Shown here: positions 50,701 through 63,509 of the stretch, piece after piece | Numbering within the stretch: the first letter of the stretch is position 1 | Layout of the letters: each line of letters opens with the position of its first letter | Origin: Sordaria brevicollis | Taxonomy: Eukaryota > Ascomycota > Sordariomycetes > Sordariales > Sordariaceae | Assembly: GCA_033439795.1 (NCBI GenBank) | Contig: JAUTDP010000001.1 | Coordinates: 1,860,001 to 1,924,000, forward strand | Reading direction: 5' to 3' | Length of the DNA stretch: 64,000 bases | Program-made: the position numbers and the translations under genes | The notes under the pieces: model-generated | What the model was told of the DNA's origin: nothing | Seen by the model: the letters and a program-made list of their open reading frames with translations, nothing else | Database searches by the model: none

Positions 50701-52116
50701 CCCGCTCGCTTGAGGCTTTGTTCGTGTGGGCGAGCCACTGGGAGTGGCAGAAGGCGTTGGGAGTGAATTCGAGCGTTTCTTGGATGCTGACAGAGGCATA
50801 TGCGACGGGGATAGAGTCGGAGTCGGCGGGTTAGCAGGCTTGCTGACGGGCCATACCATCAAGCTCTTTGGTCGCACTGCCCTCTTCCGAGCCGCTCTCT
50901 CTTCTGCTCCGTCTCTGCTCCGAGAGCGAATCGACAGACCAGTACCCTCGATCTCCGCCACATCATTGTCACCCATTGGCAAAGGGATGGCGGCAGCAAT
51001 CATGTACTCTTCCTCCCCGTCCTCCTTGTCTGCCTCTTTTGTCTCGGTCTCGTCCGCATGGGGCTTAGCTTCTGTTTCGTTCAGGGGCTCCGCGATGGTT
51101 TCTGGTACCGGGCTATCTGTGATGCTGGATGAGCGCATGTGGGTCGGTGTTCCACGAGATGAGCGCATCGACTCCCGCGAGAACGAGTGGGACAAGCCTC
51201 TGTCCAGATTGGTAATCACGGGCGACCGGATCTTCTTCTTCCAGGCCCTCCATAACCTTCCCAAGGTACGATCAAGTGCGACACGCTCCATGTCGAATTC
51301 CTGGACCACAATCTGTTCGGTTGGCTGGCCGGGTTTCCGTTTGCCGGCCTTCAACTCCTTCTCGTACTTGACACGAATGCGCTGAAAGGCGGCCTGCCCC
51401 GCAATGACCAGCGCTTGTTCTCCTAGGTATTCGATGATGGATGTCAAGAATATGGAAACCGAAGGAGACACCGATTCGGAGGAGTGGTCCTCCTGTCGTG
51501 GGTTGAGAAGCTCCTTCTCCATGTAATAATCTTCATCCTCCTCTTCCAAATCTCCCAACGAAGAGTATACCATGCATCGTAATCGGGTCCGCTTCCAGAT
51601 CAGCTCCAAGTCCCAGTCTTTGGCTGCGCTGGGATCTGGTGTCTCCTCCTCAGCATCACCCATGTATTCCTGCAATTCCTCGTCCGCCTGGGCGATAACA
51701 TCTTTGGCGAGTTTCGGTTTGAGGACTTCGGTTATGGCGGGGCGGAGGGCAGCTAGCGTAGCTGAGCGTGCGACTGAGATGAAGTTGAACAGCAGGTGGT
51801 CGAGGAAATTGTTGACGAGCTGCAGGGCAGCAGGAGAAACGAGGGCTGGCTCGCTTGAGGGCTCGATGCCATGCTGATCGAGCAGAGCGTTGGCATGACT
51901 GTCGTGGTCATTGGTGACGATTTGGGAGGCGGCCGAGGCGGCGATGAAGGCCGCTTCGGGGGATACGGTCAGCGGAGGCGACATGAAGCTGGCCGCAATG
52001 GTTGACGGTCTGTCGCTCGATATACTCTGGGCCCTCGAGCGGGAATGCGTCTTTATCGAGGGAGAAAGGATGGCCGACTCCGGCCGAGACATGGCCTGGT
52101 CTGACGAGGGTGCCAT
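47774..52116 (-). CDS. Large Ser-rich fungal protein of unknown function
   Basis: Two exons, 52116-49441 and 49387-47774, give 1429 aa; the 53-nt intron (donor GTAAGT, acceptor TTCAG) keeps the frame. The conserved part is near the N-terminus (residues about 50-290): SPAALQLVNNFLDHLLFNFI, ALRPAITEVLKPKLAKDVIA, WDLELIWKRTRLRCMVYSSL, SIIEYLGEQALVIAGQAAFQ. These are amphipathic helices that recall a histone-fold-like arrangement, but that is inference. The rest is long, disordered and rich in Ser, Pro, Glu and Arg, with an acidic block (about 520-555), an IDLTDEEDFDEDDDYP segment and repeated short (F/L)-(I/L)-R-x-(T/G/V)-P motifs (FIRATGPTG, FIRRGPPTA, FLRNVPPPP, FLKNSTPPP) in the second exon. 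I recognise it as a conserved ascomycete protein family without a known role. Confidence 0.85.
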
Positions 52117-55100
52117 GTTTGTACAAGATGCAAGAATGCAGCTGGTATTTCGGGAGTGTTGATATTAGGGAGTTGCTATTCGTAGCGGGATGCAGGTCGT
52201 CTGGTGTTCCGGAAACACGACAGGTAGCTAGCGCGACGAGGCGTCAGGCCAGCGAGGGAGCACAGCAGGGCCGAGCATTCGTGGTGTTGGAAAATGCGCA
52301 AGAATTAAGCAAGCAAGGGGCCAAGGCGGCTGGATATTGTATGGCGAGTGGGCGGTAGGGTGAGACCAGGGGACCAGGAATGATCCAGAAAAGGTGATAT
52401 ATCTCGCAGGGGAACGGGCGGGAGGCTGCTTTTGTGCACTGATTCGTCAGTTGAGGTCCTCATTGGCATAGAGCTGCTGGCGTATAAGACGGAAGATGCA
52501 TAGAGAAGATGTCGCCGAGGCTGAAACACTTTGGGCGGGAGTAGGAGGAGGGCATCAAGATGGGTGTAGAGGATGAAGAGTATATAGCCATTGTATGGCT
52601 AGGACAGCATGAAAAGATGGATGGTGTAAGACGGCGGCAAGGTAGAGCAACAACTCGGTGCTGCCGTCAACCCATATCCAACCTTTTTCACTCAGTGTTG
52701 ATGCGACCAAGCGGCACTGGATGCGACAAACATGGCTGAGTGCTGGGAAGAGGAATTTTACTCTGGACTTTTGTACGTCCTTTGCAGCGCAGCAACGACG
52801 GGAGATTCGGATGGCCATGCAACCATCAACCATCATATCCCATCCCCATCATCTCCAGCTTGACGCTTCCTTTTCTGCGGCACCGACACAAAACAGGCGG
52901 GATGCAAGCAGGCGAGGCAGCCAGCCGTTGACTTCATTCCCATGTCCTTGGGGTATGTTTCCATGTCTTTGCCAGCATAACATGTCCCGGATTCCCCTCC
53001 TTCCCCCAGACTGACTGACTGACCCAATGTGCGCCGTACGACCTTGTGACGACTAATGGAACTACGCACCTTGATGAGGATGAACCAATTATTCCTGGCT
53101 GCTGACTCTGTTGTGTAAAGTGAAAAAAACAGATATTCTCCGACCCAGCTCAAAAATGGGTGGACAAGTGTGGGTGATGCTGTGTTGAAATTACACAGAA
53201 GATCGACTGGCTGATGACCGAATGAAGGAGGGACGGATAACGCAAGGGCGCAAAGCGAGAAATCGATAGCGAATGGACCAAGAATAGTATCGTACAAGAA
53301 CGGATGAGAGGCGTCGACTAGTTGAAAATGATGATGCTGTGTTCGTCGTCGTGTAAGAGAATGCTGGAATGGGATAAAGTTCAAAGTCGAAAGAGGGCGA
53401 ACGGGTAGGAGGAAGGTTGGAATGGAAGACGGGATGAAGGAGATCGGATCGATTTCCAATCTGCCAATGTCTAATGATGTATTTTTCCCGTATCGTTTCG
53501 TTACAAGGCCCTCCCCGGTGTCCAATACCCGAGAGTGTCTCGGAATCGAGATTGGCGATGCGGTCTGTCGACGAGTGGACTAGTGGACGAAGACAACCTA
53601 ATGGTGATGGTGAGAGAAAAGAATACTCGGAAGAAAAGAGATGACAAGATGCAACCAATATGGGAATCTTGAGAAACCTCACTCAGGGGCGATGTCCGGT
53701 TCTTCAAAACCTAAAGCCGGGGGAGGGGATGGAGGGGAACAGAAAATATCGGGGCATTTGCCTCTTTTTCCCTTGTACGATGCCGTTCTCTCTATGAAAT
53801 TGTAAGATTCCAGTCTGGTGTTCCTGACTGCAACCCTGTGTTTCTTGGGGGAGGAGCCGGGGGATTGCCTGGTGCTACCCGGAGAGGTGAAAAGGGTCCA
53901 GCAACGGTTTGGCCTCACCCACTTCGGGACCTATAATTGCTATAAAACCGGCCTAGCGTGCTAAGATTGGGGAGTCCCAAATCCCCCTCCTTCCAGCAAC
54001 AGCATTGATATTCCAGGACCGGACGCTAGCCAAGTCGGCCAAGCTCTTCTCTTTTCATTGTTCCATGACATTTCGCTAGAATGTATGGATTTCCCGTATT
54101 ATTTCTGTCATTGTATGATGGGTTTGTTACCGTTTATTGCTGGTATCACGAGATTTGGTATATCATCTCGAGCCGTGGCTTCCCTTCTCTTTCTCTCTCC
54201 TGCTCCATGTGCCGTGTGTTCCTGCCCTTCCAGCGGGGATAAAAGTGAAGCCAAGGGATTGGGGATGGTGTCAAAGAAGAAAAGGACCCACCCAATTCAG
54301 TTGAAGTGGGGTCACTCCAACCGGCAAAGGTGGATCATTAGCTGCTTGAGAACGGCAGGGACCCTTGCTCACCCTCCACTGTGCCTGACTGCCTGTGCCT
54401 GCCCCACGTCCGGCTGTCAAATTGAATTCAGGTACCAGAAATGCCACCGACCGGCAAGAACGGTCTCGTCCTTTTTCCCCTGGGGAAGAAGAAAGAAATA
54501 ATGTTAAGGAATCGTCATCGAACACACAAACATCAACCACCACAAGCAATGCATATGGCTTCGAAGGGAACAAGAAAAAGGAAAACACGCCGTTGCAGAT
54601 TCGCCACTATTGCGACTCGAAACAGCCAAACAAAGTCCGGTGTGTTCAGGTGACAGTCCGGCGTCGACCACGATAACCTCAGGGTAACATTGAGTGATCA
54701 AAGCGCACATTGTTGCGGGAACACAATTGCACCTGCAGCAGCAGTGATCACTGTGATGCCATGGTTGGTGCTCGGACCTGCAGCTGCTGCTTCGAAAATC
54801 AAAAAAGGTCCTTTTTGCGGAGTCACGAAATCTGGAGAAGGTGCGATCATTCTGATCATTGATCAACGGTGATGACTGAGACACCGAAAACAGCAATTGC
54901 TATCAAAATGCTGCAAGTACGACCGAGACGGCAGGTCGAACTTGCTTCTGCCGGAGTATGTTTCTTCCCTCTCGCACCCTTTTGCGGTCGGTGACGAGAC
55001 AAATTCACCAAATATCACACAGAGGAAGCTCTTTCCATCCAACCGCAAGATGAGATGCTTTTCGTCTCCATCTCGATCTCGGGATGTTCCTTTTTCGTCC

Positions 55101-57926
55101 CCTTTGCGCTCCAACTTCAGATGAACCTCTCTCTCCCGGCATGATGCCTGTCACTCCAAACGTCTTCCCACAGAACACGACAACACTCGTCGGCTTCAAG
55201 CAGTCCTGCCGCCCATCGGGTGACTGATTCTCTTGACTTCGAAATCCATCAATGATGACAAGGCAAGAAGGCGTTATTGGCGCACAACCATCCTCTTGAT
55301 CCTTTATTGTTTGCTTTCCTCGGCATACCTTCAACTCTCGTATTGGCAACCTGAAAGTCTTGGGGATGTTTGTCTCGCAGCCACCACGGAACGGCCCCCT
55401 CCAACTAAACAAAACCGCAACCGCACCCGCCGCACCACCACCACCACAGGGAGAGACCGAACGAGCCATGATCCCGACTTGATGGTACCGAATCTTCTTG
55501 GTCCGGGCAGCCGGGGATACGACAAGGAATGTGCGGAACAGTGGAGAGGAAGCATCCAAACGCCTGATCGTGGGGTTGACATCGTCAGACACACGGCACT
55601 GGAATGGACTCGAGTGGATCATTATCACTGTTATAATGGTCCTGGAGGACGGCATTGTGAGATATGGATTCCATCCTCAGAGTCAACGTCGTCTAGGAAC
55701 AAGGTCCCGAGAGACTCTCCCAACTCCACTGCCGAACCCTGAAAAGGGTATTGCCAATCTTGCAACAGACCACCAGCGGCCCCAGACCCCGTCAGGAGAA
55801 AATAGAAAACGGCAGATCTTATCCCACTTCTCGACAGACGAAAGAACTGTCCAGACTCTCCCACCGCGTTCCTCAATTATTACGGCGAAATATCGACAAG
55901 GTCGTCATGGTCAGACGTAAACGAGCATCGCCGTCGTCTATCGTTATCGGTATCCCCGGTCTGGGCCCCGGGCAATAACATGCCCCACTGTGCATCCGAC
56001 GACGACGACAACGACAACGCCTGTCAAACCGAGGCATAGCGCATCAATAAAACGAAGACGAAAAGATACAACCTCACCTTTCCCCATTTCCACCCCTAAT
56101 ATCCGCGCTCGCCGTCAGCGTACACCCCATCACGACAATGCAATAGTCGCACAAACTAACGACCTGATTTAGCGAACATGACAGCATAAGCCTCTCGGGA
56201 AGCGTAGCCAATGCTAAGAATAAGTCCATGTCCACCATTGTTCCGAAAAGGGGAGTTCGCCAAAAAGAACACCAAGCCACAGGCGACACCAAGACAGCCC
56301 AAGCTCCCAAGATGGAGTTCCCAAGGGGCACAAGACCTTGGGCTTAGAAGGATCGACCGCTTCTGGACGCCTTCTCTAATATCAATCATGCACGAGAATC
56401 TGCACTCCAGAAAAGATTGCCCTTCTCAATTTCATATATTCCATATTTCTCTGCCACCTCCCGCCATGTCGCCATCCGGCAGCCCCATGCTCATCCCCAG
56501 ACACCACGTTACGGACGGATACTTCAAAAGCAACGAAGCGCAACGTCAAAACCATGTGCGTGCCTAACCGAGAAGACAAAATGCTTGGACAGATAGGCGT
56601 GGTCCTTCCTGTCTGCTTCCAGCTCGATATTGGCTTTGTCGTACAAAGCTGGTGACTAGGGCTGGGTAGGGAGCAAACATCTTTCTTATGGTGTTGCGTG
56701 GATTTCCATATGTTTTCCTTTTCAGTGGTTGCCCGTCTTCTCATTTCTTTTCCATGGCACAGAGGTGAAGCTGGGAGTGCGGTGAGGACAAGCAATACCA
56801 AGCGGACTGGGACACCGTTGGACATGCAAGGCAGAGAGCAGCGAAAGACGGTAAATGTTTGCTTTTCCAGCCTTTCCTTCTTTTTTTCTTGAGCATGTTG
56901 AGCATGTTGTGCATGGCTCTCGCGTGCTTGCGTGCCACCGACTAGGCTGACAAGACACTTTCTATTTTCTCATGCGTTACAGCATCTCTTTACTTTTTTT
57001 TATTTTTTCAACGCAGTGCAGAGAAGGAAGACGTTCCTTGACGCGCATCAAAAGAACACTGAAAAAACGGGCCGCGCGGCCGGTTTGACCTGTTGATGGT
57101 ACGGCAGTACCCATGTTGACGGACATGACGGACAGTGCTTGGCCGGATCTCCGAGGGTCTCGGGTTTCTAGATGGTGATCATCCCGAAGAATTGGTGATG
57201 GGTCGTGATCGGAACGGCAACTTGACGTTCCAAGTACTGTCATTATTTACCGGCTTATCCCTTCGCATCGAGCCGCAGCTTCTTTGTTACTACTAATGAG
57301 GCGCTTCCGTTGTTTCGTGTCAATGGCCTGCCAATGGACGAATGACCATTGCAGACTATTGTTCATTTTATGGCCATGCCCGTCAGCTATGTCGGCCATG
57401 ACTGTTGTAGTCTCTTTTAGTTGGGTGTCTTGATACCTTGCCCAGCATTTCTCGGGTTGGACAACTGCGTATGTGAATAGTTTCCGCCACCTTTCCCATC
57501 TGTTACATATCGATGTGCCCAAGATTTAAAGTGTCTCTTGGTAATCTTGGAGGCTCGATCCCACAGCCAGGATTTGAAATCTTAATGACATTGAGGCTCG
57601 GTGCACGGCGTGTGATAGGTCAGTGTCGTATCGCATCGTCAATAAAAACGAAGTTCAAAAGGGACCTGAGACATCGACCGTGTGTGCGTCCGTCTATCCT
57701 TTCAAAGCAGAGCTCATGTTGGGTGTCTGGAGAGTGTCCAGTCAAGGGAGAGAAAGAATAGATATTCTCATATTTGAAAGATGGTGTCTCATTGTGTTAC
57801 GTTTCCCATTCGCTAAGGCGCATGGAATTGTAGAGTTCGTCTGACACTGCTGGTTGAAGAATTCTCGCCAAAGACCAGGCTTTGGTGTCACATGTCGAAG
57901 AAGTGAGAACATTGCCAGAGAGACTA
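52117..57926. other. Long gene-poor spacer
   Basis: Nearly 6 kb without a supportable gene. Frames such as 53525-52833 (-), 54058-54501 (+) and 55655-55005 (-) are mutually overlapping and lack domains. A TATAAAA sequence at 53941-53947 on + is a possible core promoter but no coding region follows. Confidence 0.4.
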
Positions 57927-58201
57927 CCGTAGAAACTCGTAAAACCTAGAATTGTCCTTTTCCCTCAGAAGTCTAGCGTAAGGTCTGTGTAGGGTAATAG
58001 GGGCATCCGCATGTAGTCGCATATGTGCCCATTACACCCTGCCAGATTAGCATTGTCATAGAAATATCGCCCTCCACCTTAACTGATATACATTTGCAGG
58101 TATGAAATGCGGGCCGACAGTGGCAGTAATTTACTTCTATATGCTAGACTTCAGCACCCTAAGACCTCTGGGACAATTCTAGGTTTCGCGAGTTTCTACG
58201 G
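57927..58201. mobile_element. TA-flanked MITE (275 bp)
   Basis: 31-bp terminal inverted repeats (57927-57957 and 58171-58201, starting CCGTAGAAACTCG) differ at two positions, and both ends are bordered by TA (57925-57926, 58202-58203). No open frame. TA duplication suggests a Tc1/mariner-type non-autonomous element, although the TIR start is unlike the CAGT of the other two. It lies about 500 bp upstream of the ACC deaminase gene. Confidence 0.78.
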
Positions 58202-58699
58202 TATACACATCACGTACGCCGAGCACAGCTGAGTAACTATCGTCAGCTTCCGAGATATATCCGTGATATATGTATCAGGGTGATGTATTCCCAACGCTAG
58301 ACCACAGTTGGTCATCAAAAGCGATGTCTAATCGTCGGATCGGATGCCGCGACGACCTGATATCGATTCCAGCCCAGGCGGCCAACCACGGCCCGTGTCG
58401 GATAAAGCGGCTCGGTGATGCATGATACACGTACTCCCAAGATACGAAGCCAAGGCACGATAGGTAGACGATGGCGCCTTCCTTCAGTGGTCTGAGTGAG
58501 CTCCTTGCAGCGGTAACGCAGGAGCGGGGGAACTGAAGTCATGCAATGCAGTTCACCTTTTAAGAGTTGGCGATATAACTTTACCTCTCTCGGTGTTTTT
58601 ACTTTTATGACTTACCTTTCCCACACCCACACACCGAGAGTCGAGAAACATACAGCAACATCATCAACACACCACACCCGCAAGCATCAACAAAAAAAG

Positions 58700-59846
58700 A
58701 TGACGACCGAGCTACTACTCCCCGAGCCCTTCGCCAGCATCCCTCGGGAACCACTTACCTTCGGGCCCTCACCCATCCAACCGCTCCCTCGCATCTCTGC
58801 AGCTCTCGGTGGAAAAGTCAACGTCTTCGCCAAGCGCGAGGATCTCAACTCCGGTCTTGCCTTTGGAGGCAACAAGACCAGAAAGCTAGAGTACGCATTA
58901 CTGTTTCCTCCTTCTGCCTCTAAAGAAGCATACTGACAACTGCCCCAGATACCTCCTCCCCGACGCCCTCTCCCAAGGATGCGACACCCTCGTCTCCATA
59001 GGCGGTATCCAATCCAACCACACGCGCCAAGTCGCCGCCGCGGCCGCCAAACTCGGTCTCCACGCCGCTCTGGTTCAGGAAGATTGGGTTCCGGGCTGGA
59101 AGGACGCAGGGTATGACAAAGTGGGCAACATCCAGCTTTCGAGGCTGATGGGCGCCGATGTTCGCTTGGAGCCCCTAGCGGGGTTTGGGATCGAGCATAA
59201 GCAGACTTTGGCGAAACTGAAGGATGATTTGGAAAAGGAAGGGAGGAAGCCGTATTACATACCGGCTGGAGCGTCGGATCATCCGTTGGGAGGACTGGGG
59301 TTTGCGAGGTGGGCGTTTGAGGTTGTTGCGCAGGAGGAGGAACTTGGGATTTGGTTTGATACGGTGGTGGTTTGTGCGGTGACGGGGTCGACGATGGCGG
59401 GGATGGTGGCGGGGTTTAAACTTGTTGAGAAGCTGGGAGAGGACTCGGGAAAGGGGGAGGTGATCAAGAGGAGGAAGAGGAGGGTGATTGGGATCGATGC
59501 GTCGGCGAAAGTTGAGCAGACGAGGGCGCAGATCCTGAGGATTGCGAAGCAGACTGCGGCCAAAATTGGGTTGAGAGACGAGGATATCACAGAGGAGGAT
59601 ATCGTGCTGGATGATAGGTACCATGCTGGAGTCTATGGCGTGCCGGATGAGAGGACGATTGAGGCCATCAAGTTCGGAGCGAGGACGGAGGCGTTCATTA
59701 CTGATCCCGTGTATGAGGGCAAGAGTCTGGCGGGTATGATGGATATGATTAAGAAGGGCGAGATTGAGGCTGGAAGCAACGTGCTGTATGCGCACCTTGG
59801 GGGACAGCTGGCGTTGAATGCATATTCCGCTTTGGGGCTGGAATAG
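58700..59846 (+). CDS. 1-aminocyclopropane-1-carboxylate (ACC) deaminase
   Basis: Two exons, 58700-58890 and 58949-59846 (58-nt intron), give 362 aa. It is a PLP enzyme that opens ACC, the ethylene precursor, to 2-oxobutanoate and ammonia. The PLP-binding lysine is Lys59 in [14 protein letters not shown]; also present are [20 protein letters not shown], the phosphate-binding [10 protein letters not shown], and TDPVYEGKS with the Tyr-Glu pair and AHLGG with Leu. The Glu and Leu at these two places separate ACC deaminases from D-cysteine desulfhydrases, which have Thr. A basic insert ([11 protein letters not shown]) sits between VEKLG and VIGIDAS. No signal peptide, so probably cytosolic. The start is the first Met after an A-rich leader with good context. 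The next gene downstream is a transporter on the same strand. Confidence 0.94.
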
Positions 59847-60756
59847 AGGATGTGAAAGTTGAAGCTATTGAGATGGATGAGTCAGGTGAAGTTGAAGATT
59901 TTGATCGCTTAGAGTTTCTCTTTTCTAAGTAGCACAATGCAAGGTGTCGGAGAATGCTACAATGAAGCGAGAAAAGAAGCAATTCGCAAGTCACTACGGA
60001 AGTTGCCATGGAACTCGGCATAAGAGGTGGGAACGTGGGGGTGGATCCCGCTGTCCGTGGTGGTCCCGGGTGGGGTTCGCTAACATTATCCACTGAAGAA
60101 GCTCTCAAACGCCCGCTATCGTTGAGCAAATTTTGTGTTGAGTGCCCCTCCATGCACATCCTCTTCAGTGTGTGGTGATCGCTACATGTTGAGTGTTGGA
60201 CGACAGCAAGAACGATGCAGGTGGATGTCATCTTTGGACACACGCGAGACGTTTGGGAGGAAGGTGCGCGCGGGTTCCGAAACCGAGCTCTGTCCGCGGA
60301 CATTCTAAAAGAAAATTCCTATTTTCATGGCATGAGATTTTTGTCATCAACTATTGTTTACTTTTCGGCTTAACCTCTTTGAGCCCTCCAGTCCCGAGGG
60401 GGTTTCCGTTTTGTCATAATAATTCCAACTTGCATCAGAATATCTCCTCCGGGGCTCCATCAGGACGATCCGCGGACCGCCTCAACGTCGCCTCGAGCTC
60501 TTGACGTACATACACACCTCCGATGCTCTTTTGGGGCTGAAGAGTCATCATTGGATAGAGATACAGATATAAAGTGCCTCCGTCTTCTCACTCACTCTTA
60601 TCCATCTCTTCACAGACCATCATCCTCTACGGCCAACTTCACCAACACCTCTGCCCCGGATACCTCTCTTCCTCTGACCCATCACCTCACCGCCCAGCAC
60701 TACATCTGGCTAGAACAGGCGATTAGCAGGCACCTCCATTGCTTTCTCGTCTCAGT
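59847..60756. other. Intergenic, including MFS gene promoter
   Basis: About 0.9 kb between two plus-strand genes. A TATAAA at 60568-60573, followed by CT-rich sequence, lies about 185 bp before the transporter start. No gene seen. Confidence 0.45.
60568..60573 (+). promoter_or_regulatory. Possible TATA box of the MFS transporter gene
   Basis: TATAAA followed by CT-rich stretches, common at fungal transcription starts, about 185 bp upstream of the ATG at 60757. Position and sequence fit; nothing else supports it. Confidence 0.35.
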
Positions 60757-62545
60757 ATGGCTCAGAAACCTTCAGACACTCCCCTAGGGGAGGATGTTAT
60801 TCACGTCACTGTCCCTTATCCCACAGCAAAGCTACAATCAGAGGGTGAGGTTGAGGGTGGCCATGATGTCAACCAGCTAGAGCAAGGCCATGCTACTACG
60901 GCAGACCAGTTCCAATATGACATTGACAAAGTCGAGCGAGTCTACCGGTATGTCAACCCTACCCCATCGTGTTTCTCACCAACTAACAAGACCACAGCAA
61001 ACTCGACCTCCGAATCATCCCCGCCTTCTGGATCCTCTACTTCCTCTGCTCCGCCATCCGCTCCAACATCGGCATCGCCCAAACCATGAACCGTGACGTC
61101 GGTCACGACCTCGTCACCGTGTTGGGCATGACCGCCAAGGACACCTCCACGGCTCTCGCCCTCTTCTACGTCTCCTACGTCATCTTTGACCTACCCTCCA
61201 ACCTCGTCATGAGCCGGCTCTCGCCCCGAGCCTGGATGGCTAGAATCGTCTTCGCCGTTGGTCTCATTGGTACTTGCTTCACGGCCGTCAAGGCTCCGTG
61301 GAGCGTCAAGTTTCTCCGGTTCTTGCTAGGTGTGGTGACGGCGGGTATGTGGCCTGGCATGTCCTACTACTTGACACTGTTCTATCCTCCTTCTCGTACC
61401 GGGAAGAGAATCGGCATGTACTACACCGCTGCGCAGTTGTCAGCAGCCGTGGTCGGTCTGGTATCGGCTGGGTTCCAGAAGATGGATGGTCTGAGAGGGT
61501 TGACGGGGTTCCAGTGGATGTTCCTCGTCTATGGTCTGTTGGGCGTCACTTTGGGAATTTCTCTGCTCTTTTGGTTGCCTGATCGCCCACTGGCTCCGGG
61601 GGAGACGAGGAAGAGGAATAAGTACCTGAGATGGCTGCCAACAAGCCCTGAGGCGCTCAAGGGCGAAGATGCCTTGATCCATTACCAGGATCTCAGGAGA
61701 GCGTACCACTCACGTCCTTGGAACATGAAGGACCTGTGGTATGTGCTTATCGACTGGCGCTTGTGGCCTCTGGTGCTCATGTACTTTGGAGTCGTGGGCG
61801 TTGGTATCGGCACCCAGTTGCATGGAAGCGTGATTATCGCTTCCATCAACCCCAACTTTAGCGGGATTACGGTTAGCTTGTTGTTTGCTCCTATTTGGAT
61901 GGTAAGTTATTGTCCACCTCCTTCTTTAAAACCACGTCTGGTAACTAACGTCAACAACAGATGGACTTCCTCGCTATCGTCCTCGTCACCCCCATCTCCG
62001 ATCGCTTCCATAAGCACCGCGCCGTCTTCTTCACCATGGGTACCCTCATCCAAATCGCCGGCCTCCTCACCACCACCTTCGCCCTCTCCAACCCCTGGGC
62101 TCGTTACGGCGGCTTGCTCATGATCGGCTTCGGTCTCGGCCCCACCGTTCCCGTCTGCATGGCCTGGACGAACGAAATCTTCCAGAAGCGCCACCGCGAG
62201 GTCGGTGTGGCCGCTGCCTCCGCTCTTGTGTCCGGACTCGGTAACCTGGGCTCCATCACCACCACCTACGCCCTCTACACTGGCTGGCCTGAGGATGCGG
62301 CTAAGGGACCTCATCAGTACCGCAAGAGCAACTACACCATGATCGGTATCCTGGCTATGAGCATTGCTAGCAGCATTGCCATGACGGTTCTCCTCAGCAT
62401 CTTTGGCAACGAGCCGAGCCAGAAGATTGTGGCGAGCAGCGGTAGCTCGGCGACTGCTGTTGAGGAAGATATCCTTGATGGTGCTGCGTTGCGCGAGAGA
62501 CAGCAGCGTGGGTTTGGTGGCATGTTGGGGAGGAAGAAGAACTAA
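60757..62545 (+). CDS. MFS transporter, allantoate permease (Dal5/ACS) family
   Basis: Three exons (60757-60947, 60998-61901, 61961-62545) give 559 aa. A polar cytosolic N-terminus of about 65 residues is followed by twelve predicted membrane segments in two sets. Landmarks of the anion:cation symporter family are DLRIIPAFWILYFLCSAIRS with NIGIAQTM, ALFYVSYVIFDLPSNLVMSR, the FLRFLLGVVTAGMWPGMSYY block and LFYPPSRTGKRIGMYY; the second half has VTPISDRFHKHR and the AWTNEIFQKRHREVGVA stretch typical of the Dal5 group. Members carry allantoate, nicotinate, biotin or similar small anions across the plasma membrane; the substrate here is not predictable. The Lys/Arg-rich C-terminus is cytosolic. 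A link with the adjacent ACC deaminase is possible but unproven. Confidence 0.93.
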
Positions 62546-63509
62546 TTTCCTTCTTCACTGATGGACAAAACGGGAGTTCGGCCAACAGTCCTTCAAGAAA
62601 ATTTCGCCGCCGAACTCTCACAACGCACAAAGGGTGAAGCTTTGTTGCTGCCACACACACCACCAGAAGGAGAGGGCCACGTCTGAAGTAGTCCATCTCC
62701 GTCTTGTCGCGCAGGCTCACTTCGCGACCACATTACGACAACTGTCGAACGGCCCGCCTCCGTTCACGACACTACCTCTACAACATACTTCTCGCCTCTT
62801 TAATTAACGACGATGGGACTAAAAGAAAGTGACAATGCTTCTACGCTATCATCTTCTTCTCCCTCCCATCATCACCACATCACGAGGCAACGAAGTCTAC
62901 CAAATTTACCCGAAAAAAACAAAGACGAGACACGAGACGAGGAGGGATGATTTGCTTTTTTATCAGTTTTTGGCTTATGTTTATGATACCCCATCCGTGT
63001 TTAGATACGCTGTCGCCTTTGCCGAGTTTTTAGGATACCCCATTTTCTTGCATCAATATCTCGACAGCGACAGTGCGCTAACGCCATCGCTGGGACGGCG
63101 TGTTGGGACCGAGACCTTAACTTCCGTAGCAGGAAGGGCGGCGACAATGCTTTTACGCTATCGCCAATGCCGGGTCTCGTGGGCGTTTTTGCTTTTACTG
63201 TTTTTGGCTTTATACACAAATATGTATATCCTTGCCTGGAAAGGAAGGAAGGAGAAGGATTAGCTAGCTGTTAGACTGCTGGGACACATTAGATAGTCGG
63301 TCATTCTTTAGATAGCTAGGTCCTTTTCAATACAGCCTTGCATTGCTGTACCTTATTCCCATACTCTTGAAGTGCTCTCGTCTGCTTCGTTTTGTTGTAG
63401 ATGATCTAGCTGAAGATCTCGGTCTGGCCAAATTATATCGCAAAGATGGAAATGAACATTTACCCAAACCAATACTGTTCATCGAAGCAATCTTCCAGGG
63501 TTGACTTCC
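62546..63509. other. Intergenic between convergent genes
   Basis: About 1 kb between the transporter and the hydrolase-like gene. A 19-bp-scale direct similarity (ACAATGCTT.TACGCTATC at about 62832 and 63147) is present. The plus frame at 62829-63263 has no recognisable content. Confidence 0.4.

Noticed and set aside
50726..51385. Plus-strand frame of 219 codons inside the 1429-aa gene
   Set aside because: It lies antisense to a long, coherent coding exon and has a Ser-rich composition mirroring it.
58700..62545. ACC deaminase and MFS transporter as a catabolic gene cluster
   Set aside because: Same strand and adjacent, but no shared promoter, regulator or third enzyme is visible; adjacency alone is weak.
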